A stretch of 64,000 nt of DNA from Pseudomonas peli (GTDB lineage Bacteria; Pseudomonadota; Gammaproteobacteria; Pseudomonadales; Pseudomonadaceae): assembly GCF_900099645.1 (NCBI RefSeq), contig NZ_FMTL01000003.1:62001-126000 (forward strand), written 5' to 3'. The notes under the pieces were generated by a model, which was given only the letters and a program-made list of their open reading frames with translations, was not told the DNA's origin and did no database searches. Positions within the stretch are counted from its first letter, which is position 1. Each line of letters begins with the position of its first letter. The position numbers were made by a program, and so were the translations under genes. Shown piece by piece: positions 17,353 to 25,872 of the stretch.

Positions 17353-18579
17353 ATGACTGCCTTTCAACCGCTGCACCTACCCAACGGTACTGTCATCCCC
17401 AACCGCATTGCCAAGGCGGCCATGGAAGAGAACTTGGCGGACGCCAGCCAAGGCCCGTCAGCTGAATTGCTGCGCCTTTACCAGGCCTGGGCCGAGGGTG
17501 GTGCCGGGTTGCTGATCACCGGTAACGTGATGGTCGACCGCCGCGCCATGACCGGCCCCGGCGGCGTGGTGCTGGAGGATGAGCGCCAGCTGGATAAATT
17601 CCGCGAGTGGGCCCGGATCAGCCGCGCTCAAGGCGGGCAGGTCTGGATGCAGATCAACCACCCTGGTCGGCAAATGCAGGCCAACCTTGGCCAGCAGACC
17701 GTCGCGCCGTCAGCGGTCGCGCTGGAGCTGGGTGGCCTGTCGAAAATGTTCCCCGTGCCCAAGGCGCTGGATGACGCAGAAATCCAAACTCTGATTCAGC
17801 GCTATGCGCGCACCGCACAGTTGGCCGAACAGGCCGGCTTTACGGGCGTGCAGATCCATGCGGCGCACGGTTATCTGCTCAGCCAATTCCTCTCGCCGCT
17901 CAGCAACAAGCGCACCGATCGCTGGGGTGGTCCGCTGGAAAACCGTGCGCGCTTTCTGCTTGAGGTGGTCAAGGCGGTACGGGCTGTCGTGGCCCCCAGC
18001 TTCTGCGTAGCAGTCAAACTCAACTCGGCGGACTTCCAGCGTGGCGGCTTCGACGCGGCCGATGCCAAGCAGGTGGTGCAGTTGCTCAATGAGCTGGCGG
18101 TCGATCTGGTCGAGTTGTCCGGCGGCAGCTATGAAGCGCCCGCCATGCAGGGCGATGCCCGCGACGGCCGTACCCTGGCGCGCGAAGCCTACTTCCTGGA
18201 GTTTGCCGGTGAGATTGCCGCTGTGGCGAGCATGCCGGTGATGGTCACTGGCGGCATTCGCCGTTTACCAGTGGTCGAGCAGGTGCTGGCCAGCGGCGTG
18301 GCCATGGCTGGGATAGCCACGGCCCTGGCGATCAACCCGGCGCTGCCGAAACACTGGCAGGCCGGGCAGCTCAGCAGCGCCGAATTGCCGCCTATTCGCT
18401 GGAAGAACAAGGCGTTTGCCTCCCTGGCATACATGGCCGTGGTGAAGTATCAACTGCGCCAGCTCAGCCTGGGCAAGCACACCCACGCTGGGGTCTCGCC
18501 GCTACGCGCGCTGTTGTTGGAACAGCTGAAAAGCGCGCGACGTACCCGCCACTACAAACGCCTGATGGCAGCGGGTTAA
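17353..18579 (+). CDS. Old yellow enzyme family NADH:flavin oxidoreductase
   Basis: The 408-residue TIM-barrel flavoprotein shows FMN and substrate signatures: NRIAKAAMEENLAD near residue 17, QINHPGRQ near 100, GVQIHAAHGYLLSQFLSP near 163-180 followed by NKRTDRWGGPLENRARF, and VMVTGGIRR near 295. Family members reduce activated alkenes, nitro compounds or quinones with NAD(P)H. The single-domain length excludes a 2,4-dienoyl-CoA reductase with an iron-sulfur domain. The gene is preceded by the MerR promoter, suggesting induction by an electrophilic or redox-cycling compound. Its stop overlaps the convergent cupin gene by 4 bp. Confidence 0.9.
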   Translation: MTAFQPLHLPNGTVIPNRIAKAAMEENLADASQGPSAELLRLYQAWAEGGAGLLITGNVMVDRRAMTGPGGVVLEDERQLDKFREWARISRAQGGQVWMQINHPGRQMQANLGQQTVAPSAVALELGGLSKMFPVPKALDDAEIQTLIQRYARTAQLAEQAGFTGVQIHAAHGYLLSQFLSPLSNKRTDRWGGPLENRARFLLEVVKAVRAVVAPSFCVAVKLNSADFQRGGFDAADAKQVVQLLNELAVDLVELSGGSYEAPAMQGDARDGRTLAREAYFLEFAGEIAAVASMPVMVTGGIRRLPVVEQVLASGVAMAGIATALAINPALPKHWQAGQLSSAELPPIRWKNKAFASLAYMAVVKYQLRQLSLGKHTHAGVSPLRALLLEQLKSARRTRHYKRLMAAG

Positions 18580-19232
18580 TCGGGCAAATGCCCGGTTTTG
18601 ACCCAAATCAGGCAGCCTGCTTCGCTGAACGGTGTGTGCTGTGACAGGTGTGGGCTGCGCAGCCAGCTGCCGGCCGGGTAGTCGCCGAACTCGTCCTGAA
18701 AGGTGCCTTCGAGCACCAGGATTTCTTCGCCGCCCCAATGCCGGTGTGCATTGAAGTAGGTGCCGGGGGCCCAACGCACCAGCGCCACGTGCTCGGTACC
18801 GTGCTGGTGCAACGGCAACACCTGCAGACCCGGTACCAGGCCGGGTCGCCACTGCGCCTGGGTGCTGTCGATCACCACGGGCTGATCATCAGCTTCATCG
18901 AACTGCATCAGTTTGACGAAGATCGTGCAGCCTTCGCGGCTGAAGGGAGCGTGATGGCTGCCGATGGGGTTACGTACGTAAGTGCCGGCGGGGTAATCGC
19001 CGCGCTCATCGGAGAACACCCCGTCGAGCACGAGAAACTCCTCGCCGCCGGGGTGGTGATGCTCGCTGAAGCGCGAACCTGCCGCGTAGCGCACGATGCT
19101 GGTGGCGCGAGCCACCTCCTCGCCGATGCGGTCCAGCATGCGCCGCTCCACCCCTGGCATGGGTGAAGCCACCCAGGGGCTGTCGGCCGGACGGATCAAG
19201 GCGCGCTGACTAAAGTCGGCATTCAGTTGCAT
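18576..19232 (-). CDS. Double-cupin domain protein (ChrR cupin-like)
   Basis: The 218-residue protein has two tandem cupin domains. The first carries SEHHHPGGEEFLVLDGVFSDERGDYPAGTYVRNP (about 55-90) and the second NAHRHWGGEEILVLEGTFQDEFGDYPAGSWLRSP (about 160-195), each with the His-His-Glu metal ligands. This resembles the C-terminal cupin of the anti-sigma factor ChrR, duplicated, but without ChrR's N-terminal zinc-binding anti-sigma domain and without an adjacent sigma gene. It could be a metal-dependent dioxygenase or binding protein. The ATG at 19232 with AAGGGGG upstream is chosen over one 15 bp earlier. A DJ-1/PfpI gene lies 25 bp upstream. Confidence 0.84.
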   Translation of the reverse strand: MQLNADFSQRALIRPADSPWVASPMPGVERRMLDRIGEEVARATSIVRYAAGSRFSEHHHPGGEEFLVLDGVFSDERGDYPAGTYVRNPIGSHHAPFSREGCTIFVKLMQFDEADDQPVVIDSTQAQWRPGLVPGLQVLPLHQHGTEHVALVRWAPGTYFNAHRHWGGEEILVLEGTFQDEFGDYPAGSWLRSPHLSQHTPFSEAGCLIWVKTGHLPD

Positions 19233-19257
19233 GGTCGCCCCCTTCACTCCGTCTGAT

Positions 19258-19941
19258 TCAGGCCTGCTTGAGCAGGTGTATCAACGCGTCTGCGGTGGCA
19301 TCCGATGAGGCCGGGTTTTGCCCTGTGATCAGCAGACCATCTACGGCTACATGGCTCTGCCAATCGTTCGTGCTGGTGTAATGGCCACCGTTAGCGATGA
19401 GCATATCCTGCACCAGGAATGGCACCACGTCGGTTAGCTGCACCGCAGCCTCTTCGCTGTTGCTAAAGCCGGTGACTTTCTTGCCGCTGACCAGCGGCAG
19501 ACCGTTGGCCGCTTTGACATGACGCAGCACACCCGGAGCGTGACAGACCGCCGCTACCGGTTTGTTCTGCGCCTGGAAGTGTTCGATCAGTGCGATGGAG
19601 GTGCGGTCTTCGGCCAAATCCCACAGTGGGCCATGGCCGCCTGGATAGAACACGGCGTCGAAATCATCGGCCTTCACCTGGCTCAGCGGCACGGTGTTGG
19701 CCAGCGCCTGTTGCGCTGCCGGATCAGCACGGAAGCGCTCGGTAGCGGCTGTCTGTGCATCAGGGGCGTCGCTCTTAGGGTCCAAAGGTGGCTGGCCGCC
19801 TTTGGGCGAGGCCAGGGTCAGTTGCGCGCCGGCATCCTTGAACACGTAGTACGGCGAGGCGAATTCCTCCAGCCAGAAGCCGGTCTTCTGCCCGGTGTTG
19901 CCCAGTTGGTCGTGAGAAGTCAGTACCAGCAGGATCTTCAT
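19258..19941 (-). CDS. DJ-1/PfpI family protein (type 1 glutamine amidotransferase-like)
   Basis: The 227-residue protein follows the DJ-1/Hsp31 pattern: MKILLVLTSHDQLGNTGQKTG at the start, the YPGGHGPLWDLAED glutamate-elbow region near 110, the nucleophile elbow AVCHAPGVL near 145, and GHYTSTNDWQSHVAVDG near 197. Relatives act as glyoxalase III, deglycase-like or chaperone proteins against reactive carbonyls. AAGGAA lies 7 bp before the ATG. It is 25 bp upstream of the cupin gene on the same strand, so both are probably co-transcribed, near the OYE gene that also handles electrophiles. Confidence 0.88.
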   Translation of the reverse strand: MKILLVLTSHDQLGNTGQKTGFWLEEFASPYYVFKDAGAQLTLASPKGGQPPLDPKSDAPDAQTAATERFRADPAAQQALANTVPLSQVKADDFDAVFYPGGHGPLWDLAEDRTSIALIEHFQAQNKPVAAVCHAPGVLRHVKAANGLPLVSGKKVTGFSNSEEAAVQLTDVVPFLVQDMLIANGGHYTSTNDWQSHVAVDGLLITGQNPASSDATADALIHLLKQA

Positions 19942-20061
19942 GGGTATTCCTTGGGGCGCAGGCCCTGATGAGCAAAGAGGCATGCAGCTTACGCGCGTTA
20001 GTCGCTGGCGATAATTTAAACGGCTTAATGGTGCCTATTACGTGCAGGCATACAGCGCCGA

Positions 20062-21633
20062 TCAGGGTTCGGGCTTGTATCCGAGGCGAATGCCGCCCCA
20101 ATGCCGGCCGTTGACCATAATCGGCACCGACAGGTCATGCATCAGCTCACCGGTGTCGCGCATATAGGTCTGCAGCAGCACCGGTTTCTGATGGCTGCCA
20201 CAGCGGATGCCGGTGCGGTCGTTGAACAGGCGCTTGCTGCGACTCTTCAGCGTGTCCACCGCGCGGTCCCCGCATGGTGGGTGGTTGAAGGCATTGTTGT
20301 GCGTTGGCACGTAGCCTTCGGCGGTGCAGGCGATGGCGAACACCAGGCCTTCGTGCTGGCTGAGCAGGGGTTCCTGAATGGCCGGCAGCACCTGATCGGC
20401 ATAGCCGTCAAAGCGCGTTTTGTACTTGGCCGGGAAGCTGCCGGCAATCGGTTGATAGTGACGGTCGAACAGGTCACTGGCGCTGATCCGTCCGCTTTGC
20501 ATGTCTGCTTCAAACTGCGCGGCAATTTGCGCCGCGGCGCTGCGCGCGAGGTCGTAGATACGCTGGTGGTAGTCATCCAGGCCAACTTCGGCGAGCTGTT
20601 CGCTGACGCTTTCGGCCTGCGCGACTAACCGCTCGGCGGCGCTGCTGAGTTGACGCGTCTGCCCTTCGCTGTCGCTGACATCGCCGCGCAGCTGGCCGAC
20701 CGCCACAGACAGTTCAGCCAGGCGTTCGTGGTTCTGCCGGGTGCCGCTGTCGATCTGGCTGACCTGATCCTCTACATTTGCCGCCAATCCGGCAATGCCT
20801 TGCAGTTGCGCGCCGGTGTGCTCGACCTGCTGCGCGGCCAGGGTCAGTTGTTCGGCCTGCTGCTGCATATGGCTGACCACTGCTGCGCTCTGTTGGCGGA
20901 TATCGCTGACGATCTGCCCGACCTCCTCGGTGGCGCTACTGGTGCGGCCGGCCAGGTTACGCACCTCATCGGCGACCACCGCAAAGCCGCGGCCGAGTTC
21001 ACCGGCGCGTGCCGCCTCGATGGCCGCATTGAGCGCCAGCAGGTTGGTCTGGCTGGCAATCGACTGGATGACCTGGGTGACTTTCTCGATCTGCTCGGTG
21101 CGGCTGCTCAGGCCGTCAATCAGTTCGCGGCTGGTGGCGGTCTGCGCACTCAGGTGCTGCATGGCATCGATTGCCTGACGCAGCTCCTGCTGCCCGCTGC
21201 TGCTGTCTTGCCGCACGCTCTGCGCGGCAATCAGGGTCTGTTCGGCGCGCTGGGCACTGTCCTGTTCGGTGTGGGTGATGGCCTCGGCCGCCTGGTTGAT
21301 CTGTTCGGTTGCGCTCAGTTGCGATTGCAGTTTGCCGGCCAGCTGCTGCGCCGCATGCGCCACTTCAGCGGCGGCCAGGGCGTTGTGGCAGGTGTGCCGC
21401 GACAGGTTCTGGCTCAGGGTGCTGAACGCATCATGTGGCGTCTCGGCGGATACGGGCAGCTCTTCATGCTGGCGCTGCCAGGGCCCCAGCCACGGCCACA
21501 GGGCCAGCAGCAGATAGGACGGAATGCTTATAAACCAGGGCAGCTGGATCTGCTGGTACGTCACCATCAACCCGGCTAGCCCGATGGCATGCAGCAGGCA
21601 GGCCTTGGGGTAGGTAATAAACGCAGAACGCAT
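20062..21633 (-). CDS. Methyl-accepting chemotaxis protein with C-terminal sensor-like region
   Basis: The 523-residue chemoreceptor has two hydrophobic segments at about 10-26 and 32-50 and almost no periplasmic domain. The conserved signalling hairpin centres on [35 protein letters not shown] (about 200-235). After the coiled coil, residues about 370-520 form a second domain containing [47 protein letters not shown] and ending [15 protein letters not shown], which resembles a PAS/Cache-like sensory fold placed C-terminally. Such receptors probably sense a cytoplasmic signal. The ATG at 21633 is preceded by CGAGG; longer upstream starts add a non-conserved segment. Confidence 0.87.
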   Translation of the reverse strand: MRSAFITYPKACLLHAIGLAGLMVTYQQIQLPWFISIPSYLLLALWPWLGPWQRQHEELPVSAETPHDAFSTLSQNLSRHTCHNALAAAEVAHAAQQLAGKLQSQLSATEQINQAAEAITHTEQDSAQRAEQTLIAAQSVRQDSSSGQQELRQAIDAMQHLSAQTATSRELIDGLSSRTEQIEKVTQVIQSIASQTNLLALNAAIEAARAGELGRGFAVVADEVRNLAGRTSSATEEVGQIVSDIRQQSAAVVSHMQQQAEQLTLAAQQVEHTGAQLQGIAGLAANVEDQVSQIDSGTRQNHERLAELSVAVGQLRGDVSDSEGQTRQLSSAAERLVAQAESVSEQLAEVGLDDYHQRIYDLARSAAAQIAAQFEADMQSGRISASDLFDRHYQPIAGSFPAKYKTRFDGYADQVLPAIQEPLLSQHEGLVFAIACTAEGYVPTHNNAFNHPPCGDRAVDTLKSRSKRLFNDRTGIRCGSHQKPVLLQTYMRDTGELMHDLSVPIMVNGRHWGGIRLGYKPEP

Positions 21634-21892
21634 GACAAACCTCGTTATTTTTATTCTGGTCGACCCACGACCAGAAACTGCCTGCGGCACGCCACCATGA
21701 AGTGGACGGGCCATGCCTGCTGAAATGGGAGTGCGTGCAGCTGGAGATGCCTGGGTAGGCAATCGGCCGCTGTCAGCGAATCTATAGACCATAGCGGGTG
21801 TCGCTCCCTGCGGCCAACCTTTGCTGGGAGGATGATTCGAGCACCCGTGGCGGTTCAGGGCCATGGCACTTTGGTCGCAGGTGGATCAGTCC

Positions 21893-22966
21893 TTACAGGC
21901 GATGGCGCTGAATAAAACCCTTGTCGAGAAAATCCTTCCAGCGCCCGTAGAAACGCCCGCCGGCACTGTGTCCATGCCAGTCCAACAGGGCACCGCCGTC
22001 ACCGGTCGCCAGCAGCGCTAAGCTCTGCCGTTGCGGCCGGTAGCGTTTGAGGGGCAGGCCGCGCAAGGCGGCGCTGAGGTTGTTCGCCAGCACCGGCCCC
22101 TGGCGCACCGCGTACACCCCGCTTTTGCGTGCGCCGGGCAGGCTGGCGCAGTCGCCCACGGCGAAAATCGTCGGGTGGGTGTAGCTCTGCAGCGTCGGCG
22201 CAATCAATACAAAGCCCTGCTCATCGCAGCCCAGCCCGCTGTGCGCCGGCCAGGCAAAAGCCTGGGCGCCGCTGGCCAACAGCAGCCGTTGACCGCGCCA
22301 GACCGGTTCGTCGCCGCTGAACAGGCAGTCGTCCTCGATGCGGCTGATTGGGCAATCCTCGCGCACCCACACACCACGCTGACGCAGATGGCCGAGGGCA
22401 CGCAGACGCACGCCAGCAGACAAACCATCGAGCAGATGGCCGGCACAGAACAGCGCCAGTTGCGGCACCTTCCCGGCCAAGGCCAGCGCCAGTTCAACTC
22501 CCGCCGCGCCGCCGCCGAGAATCGCCAAGGGCTGAGGCTCGGCCTGCCAGCGTTGCCAACCATCAAGAAATGCCGCGAAGGGTTTTACTGCCAGCACCTG
22601 CATGGCATCACCGTGCTGCGCAGGTGCAGAGACCTGCGCGCCGACATTCAGCGACAGCCAGCTGCCATTCAAGGTCTGCCCATTGGCCAGTTGCACCTGT
22701 TGCTGTGCGGCGGACAGGCTTTCCAGCGGGCTGACAATCAACTCGACCTTTGCCGCGCGGCACAGTGCCTGCAGCTCGACCTGGCAATCCTCTGGCCGAT
22801 GCCGCCCAGCCAGCAGCCCCGGTAGCATGCCGGAATACCAGGCCACCGGACCGGCACTGAGCAGCGCAATGCGCCCCGGCGGCCGCTCGACCAGGGCCCA
22901 GCGCCGCAGCACGCCGAGGTGGGCGTGGCCGGCGCCGATCAATAGAAGGTCGTAATGAGTGCTCAC
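21893..22966 (-). CDS. FAD/NAD(P)-dependent oxidoreductase, like the N-terminal part of SelD fusions
   Basis: The 357-residue flavoprotein begins DLLLIGAGHAHLGVLRRWAL, the FAD-binding motif, followed by AWYSGMLPGLLAGRHRPEDC, which closely resembles the NADH-dehydrogenase-like domain fused to selenophosphate synthetase in many bacteria. A second nucleotide motif, LAILGGGAAGVELALALAG, is near residue 148 and the FAD-closing FAVGDCASLPG near 265. Here it stands alone without SelD. The start is GTG at 22966. It is the last gene of the ArsS-led cluster, 60 bp after the DUF3047 gene. The electron acceptor is unknown; a chalcogen or arsenic species is an inference. Confidence 0.85.
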   Translation of the reverse strand: MSTHYDLLLIGAGHAHLGVLRRWALVERPPGRIALLSAGPVAWYSGMLPGLLAGRHRPEDCQVELQALCRAAKVELIVSPLESLSAAQQQVQLANGQTLNGSWLSLNVGAQVSAPAQHGDAMQVLAVKPFAAFLDGWQRWQAEPQPLAILGGGAAGVELALALAGKVPQLALFCAGHLLDGLSAGVRLRALGHLRQRGVWVREDCPISRIEDDCLFSGDEPVWRGQRLLLASGAQAFAWPAHSGLGCDEQGFVLIAPTLQSYTHPTIFAVGDCASLPGARKSGVYAVRQGPVLANNLSAALRGLPLKRYRPQRQSLALLATGDGGALLDWHGHSAGGRFYGRWKDFLDKGFIQRHRL

Positions 22967-23026
22967 ACGCGGACGTCCGTCAGGTAATCGGTGTGCGCTA
23001 ATGGTACGGGCTTGCGCCGCGGCCCG

Positions 23027-23731
23027 TTAGCGCTGCAACTGCGGCACGGCGAAATAGCTCTCGGCGGATTCGCCGGTATTGTCGCTGTCGGCGGCAAACA
23101 CCACACCAAGAATCCTGCGCGGTGCGCTGCCAAAGGCAGCGGTGGCATCGGCATTCAGGTCGCGGGACTCGCTGAGCCATTGCCCCAGTGGCGCTTCCGG
23201 GCCACGCAGCACGTGCATTTCCACCGTCTCGGTGTAGGCGCTGCGCGCGTGGGTGCCGGGTGTCGCGCGGTTGTCCCAGACATAGCTGAGGGTTGCCGCC
23301 GGCAGGTCGGGATCAAAGAACGTACGCGCCAGGCGCAGCTTCTGCCGAGTGACAAAGCTCAACGAATCCAACGGGTAATCCAGCAGCACATAAACCCGCG
23401 CGGCGTAGTCGTCACCTTCACGTGTGGCGAAGCGCGCCTGTTCCAGTTTGCGCTCGGTGCGCCACTGCCAGCTCAGTTGCCAGGGCTGATCGCCGGGCAA
23501 ATCCAGCGGGTGCAACAGGCCACCGGCGGCGGCATCGGCCTGGATGCGCAGCACCTGCTGACCGTCCTGCTCGACCAGCGTACGCGCGGACGGTTTGAGC
23601 TTGGGAATATCCGCCAGGCGCCAGGGCGCTGACCATTCGCCGTTGGGCGGGCCAGCCGTCCAGGGCGTCAGTTGGTTTTCGGCTTGCGCCAGCGGCGTCA
23701 GCATCAGCAGGGCCAGCAGTAACCTACGCAT
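23027..23731 (-). CDS. DUF3047 exported protein
   Basis: The 234-residue product has a short signal peptide (RRLLLALLMLTPLAQA) and a mature beta-rich domain with APWRLADIPKLKPSARTLVE, QLSWQWRTE, DDYAARVYVLLDYPLDSLSF, LSYVWDN and ILGVVFAADSDNTGESAESYFA, matching DUF3047. The fold resembles lectin-like or carbohydrate-binding beta-sandwiches, but no function is established. The ATG shares one base with the upstream stop (TGATG), indicating tight coupling to the flavoenzyme gene. It is predicted to be periplasmic. Confidence 0.83.
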   Translation of the reverse strand: MRRLLLALLMLTPLAQAENQLTPWTAGPPNGEWSAPWRLADIPKLKPSARTLVEQDGQQVLRIQADAAAGGLLHPLDLPGDQPWQLSWQWRTERKLEQARFATREGDDYAARVYVLLDYPLDSLSFVTRQKLRLARTFFDPDLPAATLSYVWDNRATPGTHARSAYTETVEMHVLRGPEAPLGQWLSESRDLNADATAAFGSAPRRILGVVFAADSDNTGESAESYFAVPQLQR

Positions 23732-25872
23732 CAGCTGCGGCGCCAGGTATGGAAACGCTCGACCAGGCGCAGCAGGCCTTGCGGAGCATGGGCGCGCTTC
23801 CATTCGCCGGCTGCGTATTTGTTGGCTTCAGCCATGGTCGGGTAGGTGTGAATGGTGCCGAGAATCTTGTTCAGGCCCAGGCCATGCTTCATCGCCAGCA
23901 CGTATTCGGCAAGCAGCTCCCCGGCGTGCTCGCCGACGATGGTCACCCCGAGAATCTGGTCCTTGCCCGGCACGGTCAGCACTTTGACAAAGCCGTGGGC
24001 AGCCTCGTCGGCGATGGCCCGGTCGAGGTCGTCGATGCCGTAGCGGGTCACCTCGTAGGCAATGTTCTGCGCCTTGGCTTCGCCTTCGGAGAGGCCGACG
24101 CGGGCGACTTCGGGGTCGGTAAAGGTGCAGGCAGGAATCACCCGGTAATCCACCTTGAAGCGCTTGAAACCTGAGAACAGCGCATTGACCGCCGCATACC
24201 AGGCTTGGTGCGCCGCCACATGGGTGAACTGGTACGGCCCGGTGACATCGCCCACCGCATAGATATTGGGGAAGCGTGTCGCCAGGTATTCGTCGGTTTC
24301 CAGGGTGCCGTTAGGCCGCACCGTTAGGCCCAGTTCCTCGACGCCGTAGCCGCTGACATTGGCCACCCGGCCGAGGGCCAGCAGCAGACCGTCGAAGGCG
24401 ATGGTCACCTCCTCGCCGGTGTCCACGCGGCGGGCGACCATGCGTTGTTCGCCATTCACCACTTCAAAGCGTTCGGCGCGGTGTTGCAGGCGCACATCCA
24501 CGCCGTCGGCACGCAGGCTATTCAGTACCAACTCGCTGGCGTCGGCATCCTCGCGCGGCAGCAGGCGTTCGGCCAGCTCCACCTGAATCACCTGGCTGCC
24601 GAGGCGCTGGAAGGCCTGGGCCAGCTCGCAGCCAATCGGCCCGCCGCCGAGCACCAGTAGCCAACGCGGCTGTTCACGCAGGCTCCAGATGCTGTCCGAT
24701 GTGTAACTCTGCACCTGCTCCAGGCCAGGAATCTTCGGCACCAGCGGCCGCGCCCCGGCAGCGATGATCAGGTTGCGGCTGGTCAGGGTCTGGCCATTCA
24801 CTTCCACGCTCCAGGGCGAGAGGATCTTCGCTTCGCCCTGAATCACTTCGACGCCCAGGCCGGTGTAGCGCTCCACCGAATCATGCGGTTCGATGTCGGC
24901 AATCACCCGCTGGATGCGCTGCATCACGGCCGGGAAATCCACCGTGCCCTGCACGCCGGTAAAGCCCAATGCCGAGCCCTTTTTCAGTTCATTGGCCAGC
25001 TTGGCCGAACGCAGCAGCGCCTTGGATGGCACACAGCCGGTGTTCAGGCAGTCGCCGCCCATCTGGTGTTTTTCGATCAGGCTGACTTTGGCCTTAACCG
25101 CCGCGGCGATATAGGCGCTGACCAGGCCACCGGCACCGGCGCCGATCACCAGCAGGTTGCGGTCGAAGGTCTTGGGTTTTTGCCAGCCGGCATACACTCG
25201 CCGCGCCTGGATCAGGCCGAGCAGCTTGCGCGCGATCAGCGGGAATACCCCGAGCAGCACGAAGGCACCCAGCAGCCCCGGCGAGAGGATGCCCGCCAGG
25301 GAGTCCAGCTGGCCCAGTTCGCGGCCGGCATTTACGAACACCAGTGTGCCCGGCAGCATGCCGAGCTGGCTGACCCACCAGTAGGTGCGCGCCGGCAGGC
25401 GGGTCAGGCCCATGGCCAGGTTGATCAGAAAGAACGGAAACAGCGGCACCAGGCGCAGAGCGAACAGGTAGAACGCGCCTTCACGTTCGATGCCCGCATC
25501 AATACCTGCCAGGCGCTGGCCGAAGCGGCTTTGCACCCAATCGCGCAGCAGGAAACGGCTGCTGAGCATGGCCAAGGTCGCGCCCATCGTCGAGGCGAAT
25601 GACACCAGCACAAAGCCTTCGAGCAGACCGAACAGTGCGCCGGCCAGCAAGGTCATCAAAGCCGCGCCGGGCAGCGACAGCGCCGTGACCGCGACGTAAG
25701 CGATAAAGAACAGCCCCGCCGCTAGCCAGGGCTGCGCGGCCACTCGAGCATTCAGCGCCGCTTGCTGCGCCTTGAGTGCTTCCAGGTTGAGGTACTGGCC
25801 GATATCGAAGACAAAGAAGCTGCCCAGCAGCGCGAGGATCAGGCCCATCAGGGCGAGTTTGCGGCTATCCAT
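23731..25872 (-). CDS. Fusion: VTT/TVP38-TMEM64 membrane domain plus mercuric-reductase-like FAD/NAD(P) disulfide oxidoreductase
   Basis: The 713-residue protein joins two domains. Residues 1-225 are a TVP38/TMEM64 (DedA-like VTT) domain with several helices and the FALRLVPLFPFFLINLAMGL motif. Residues about 235-713 are a complete class I disulfide reductase: FAD motif LLVIGAGAGGLVSAYIAAA, redox-active GGDCLNTGCVPSK, NAD motif LLVLGGGPIGCELAQAF, FAD-closing IYAVGDVTG, and C-terminal interface VGEHAGELLAEYVLAMK with HTYPTMAE. It lacks MerA's N-terminal metal-binding domain and C-terminal vicinal cysteines. It anchors a soluble-type reductase to the inner membrane. It overlaps the phosphoesterase gene by 8 bp. 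Confidence 0.9.
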   Translation of the reverse strand: MDSRKLALMGLILALLGSFFVFDIGQYLNLEALKAQQAALNARVAAQPWLAAGLFFIAYVAVTALSLPGAALMTLLAGALFGLLEGFVLVSFASTMGATLAMLSSRFLLRDWVQSRFGQRLAGIDAGIEREGAFYLFALRLVPLFPFFLINLAMGLTRLPARTYWWVSQLGMLPGTLVFVNAGRELGQLDSLAGILSPGLLGAFVLLGVFPLIARKLLGLIQARRVYAGWQKPKTFDRNLLVIGAGAGGLVSAYIAAAVKAKVSLIEKHQMGGDCLNTGCVPSKALLRSAKLANELKKGSALGFTGVQGTVDFPAVMQRIQRVIADIEPHDSVERYTGLGVEVIQGEAKILSPWSVEVNGQTLTSRNLIIAAGARPLVPKIPGLEQVQSYTSDSIWSLREQPRWLLVLGGGPIGCELAQAFQRLGSQVIQVELAERLLPREDADASELVLNSLRADGVDVRLQHRAERFEVVNGEQRMVARRVDTGEEVTIAFDGLLLALGRVANVSGYGVEELGLTVRPNGTLETDEYLATRFPNIYAVGDVTGPYQFTHVAAHQAWYAAVNALFSGFKRFKVDYRVIPACTFTDPEVARVGLSEGEAKAQNIAYEVTRYGIDDLDRAIADEAAHGFVKVLTVPGKDQILGVTIVGEHAGELLAEYVLAMKHGLGLNKILGTIHTYPTMAEANKYAAGEWKRAHAPQGLLRLVERFHTWRRS

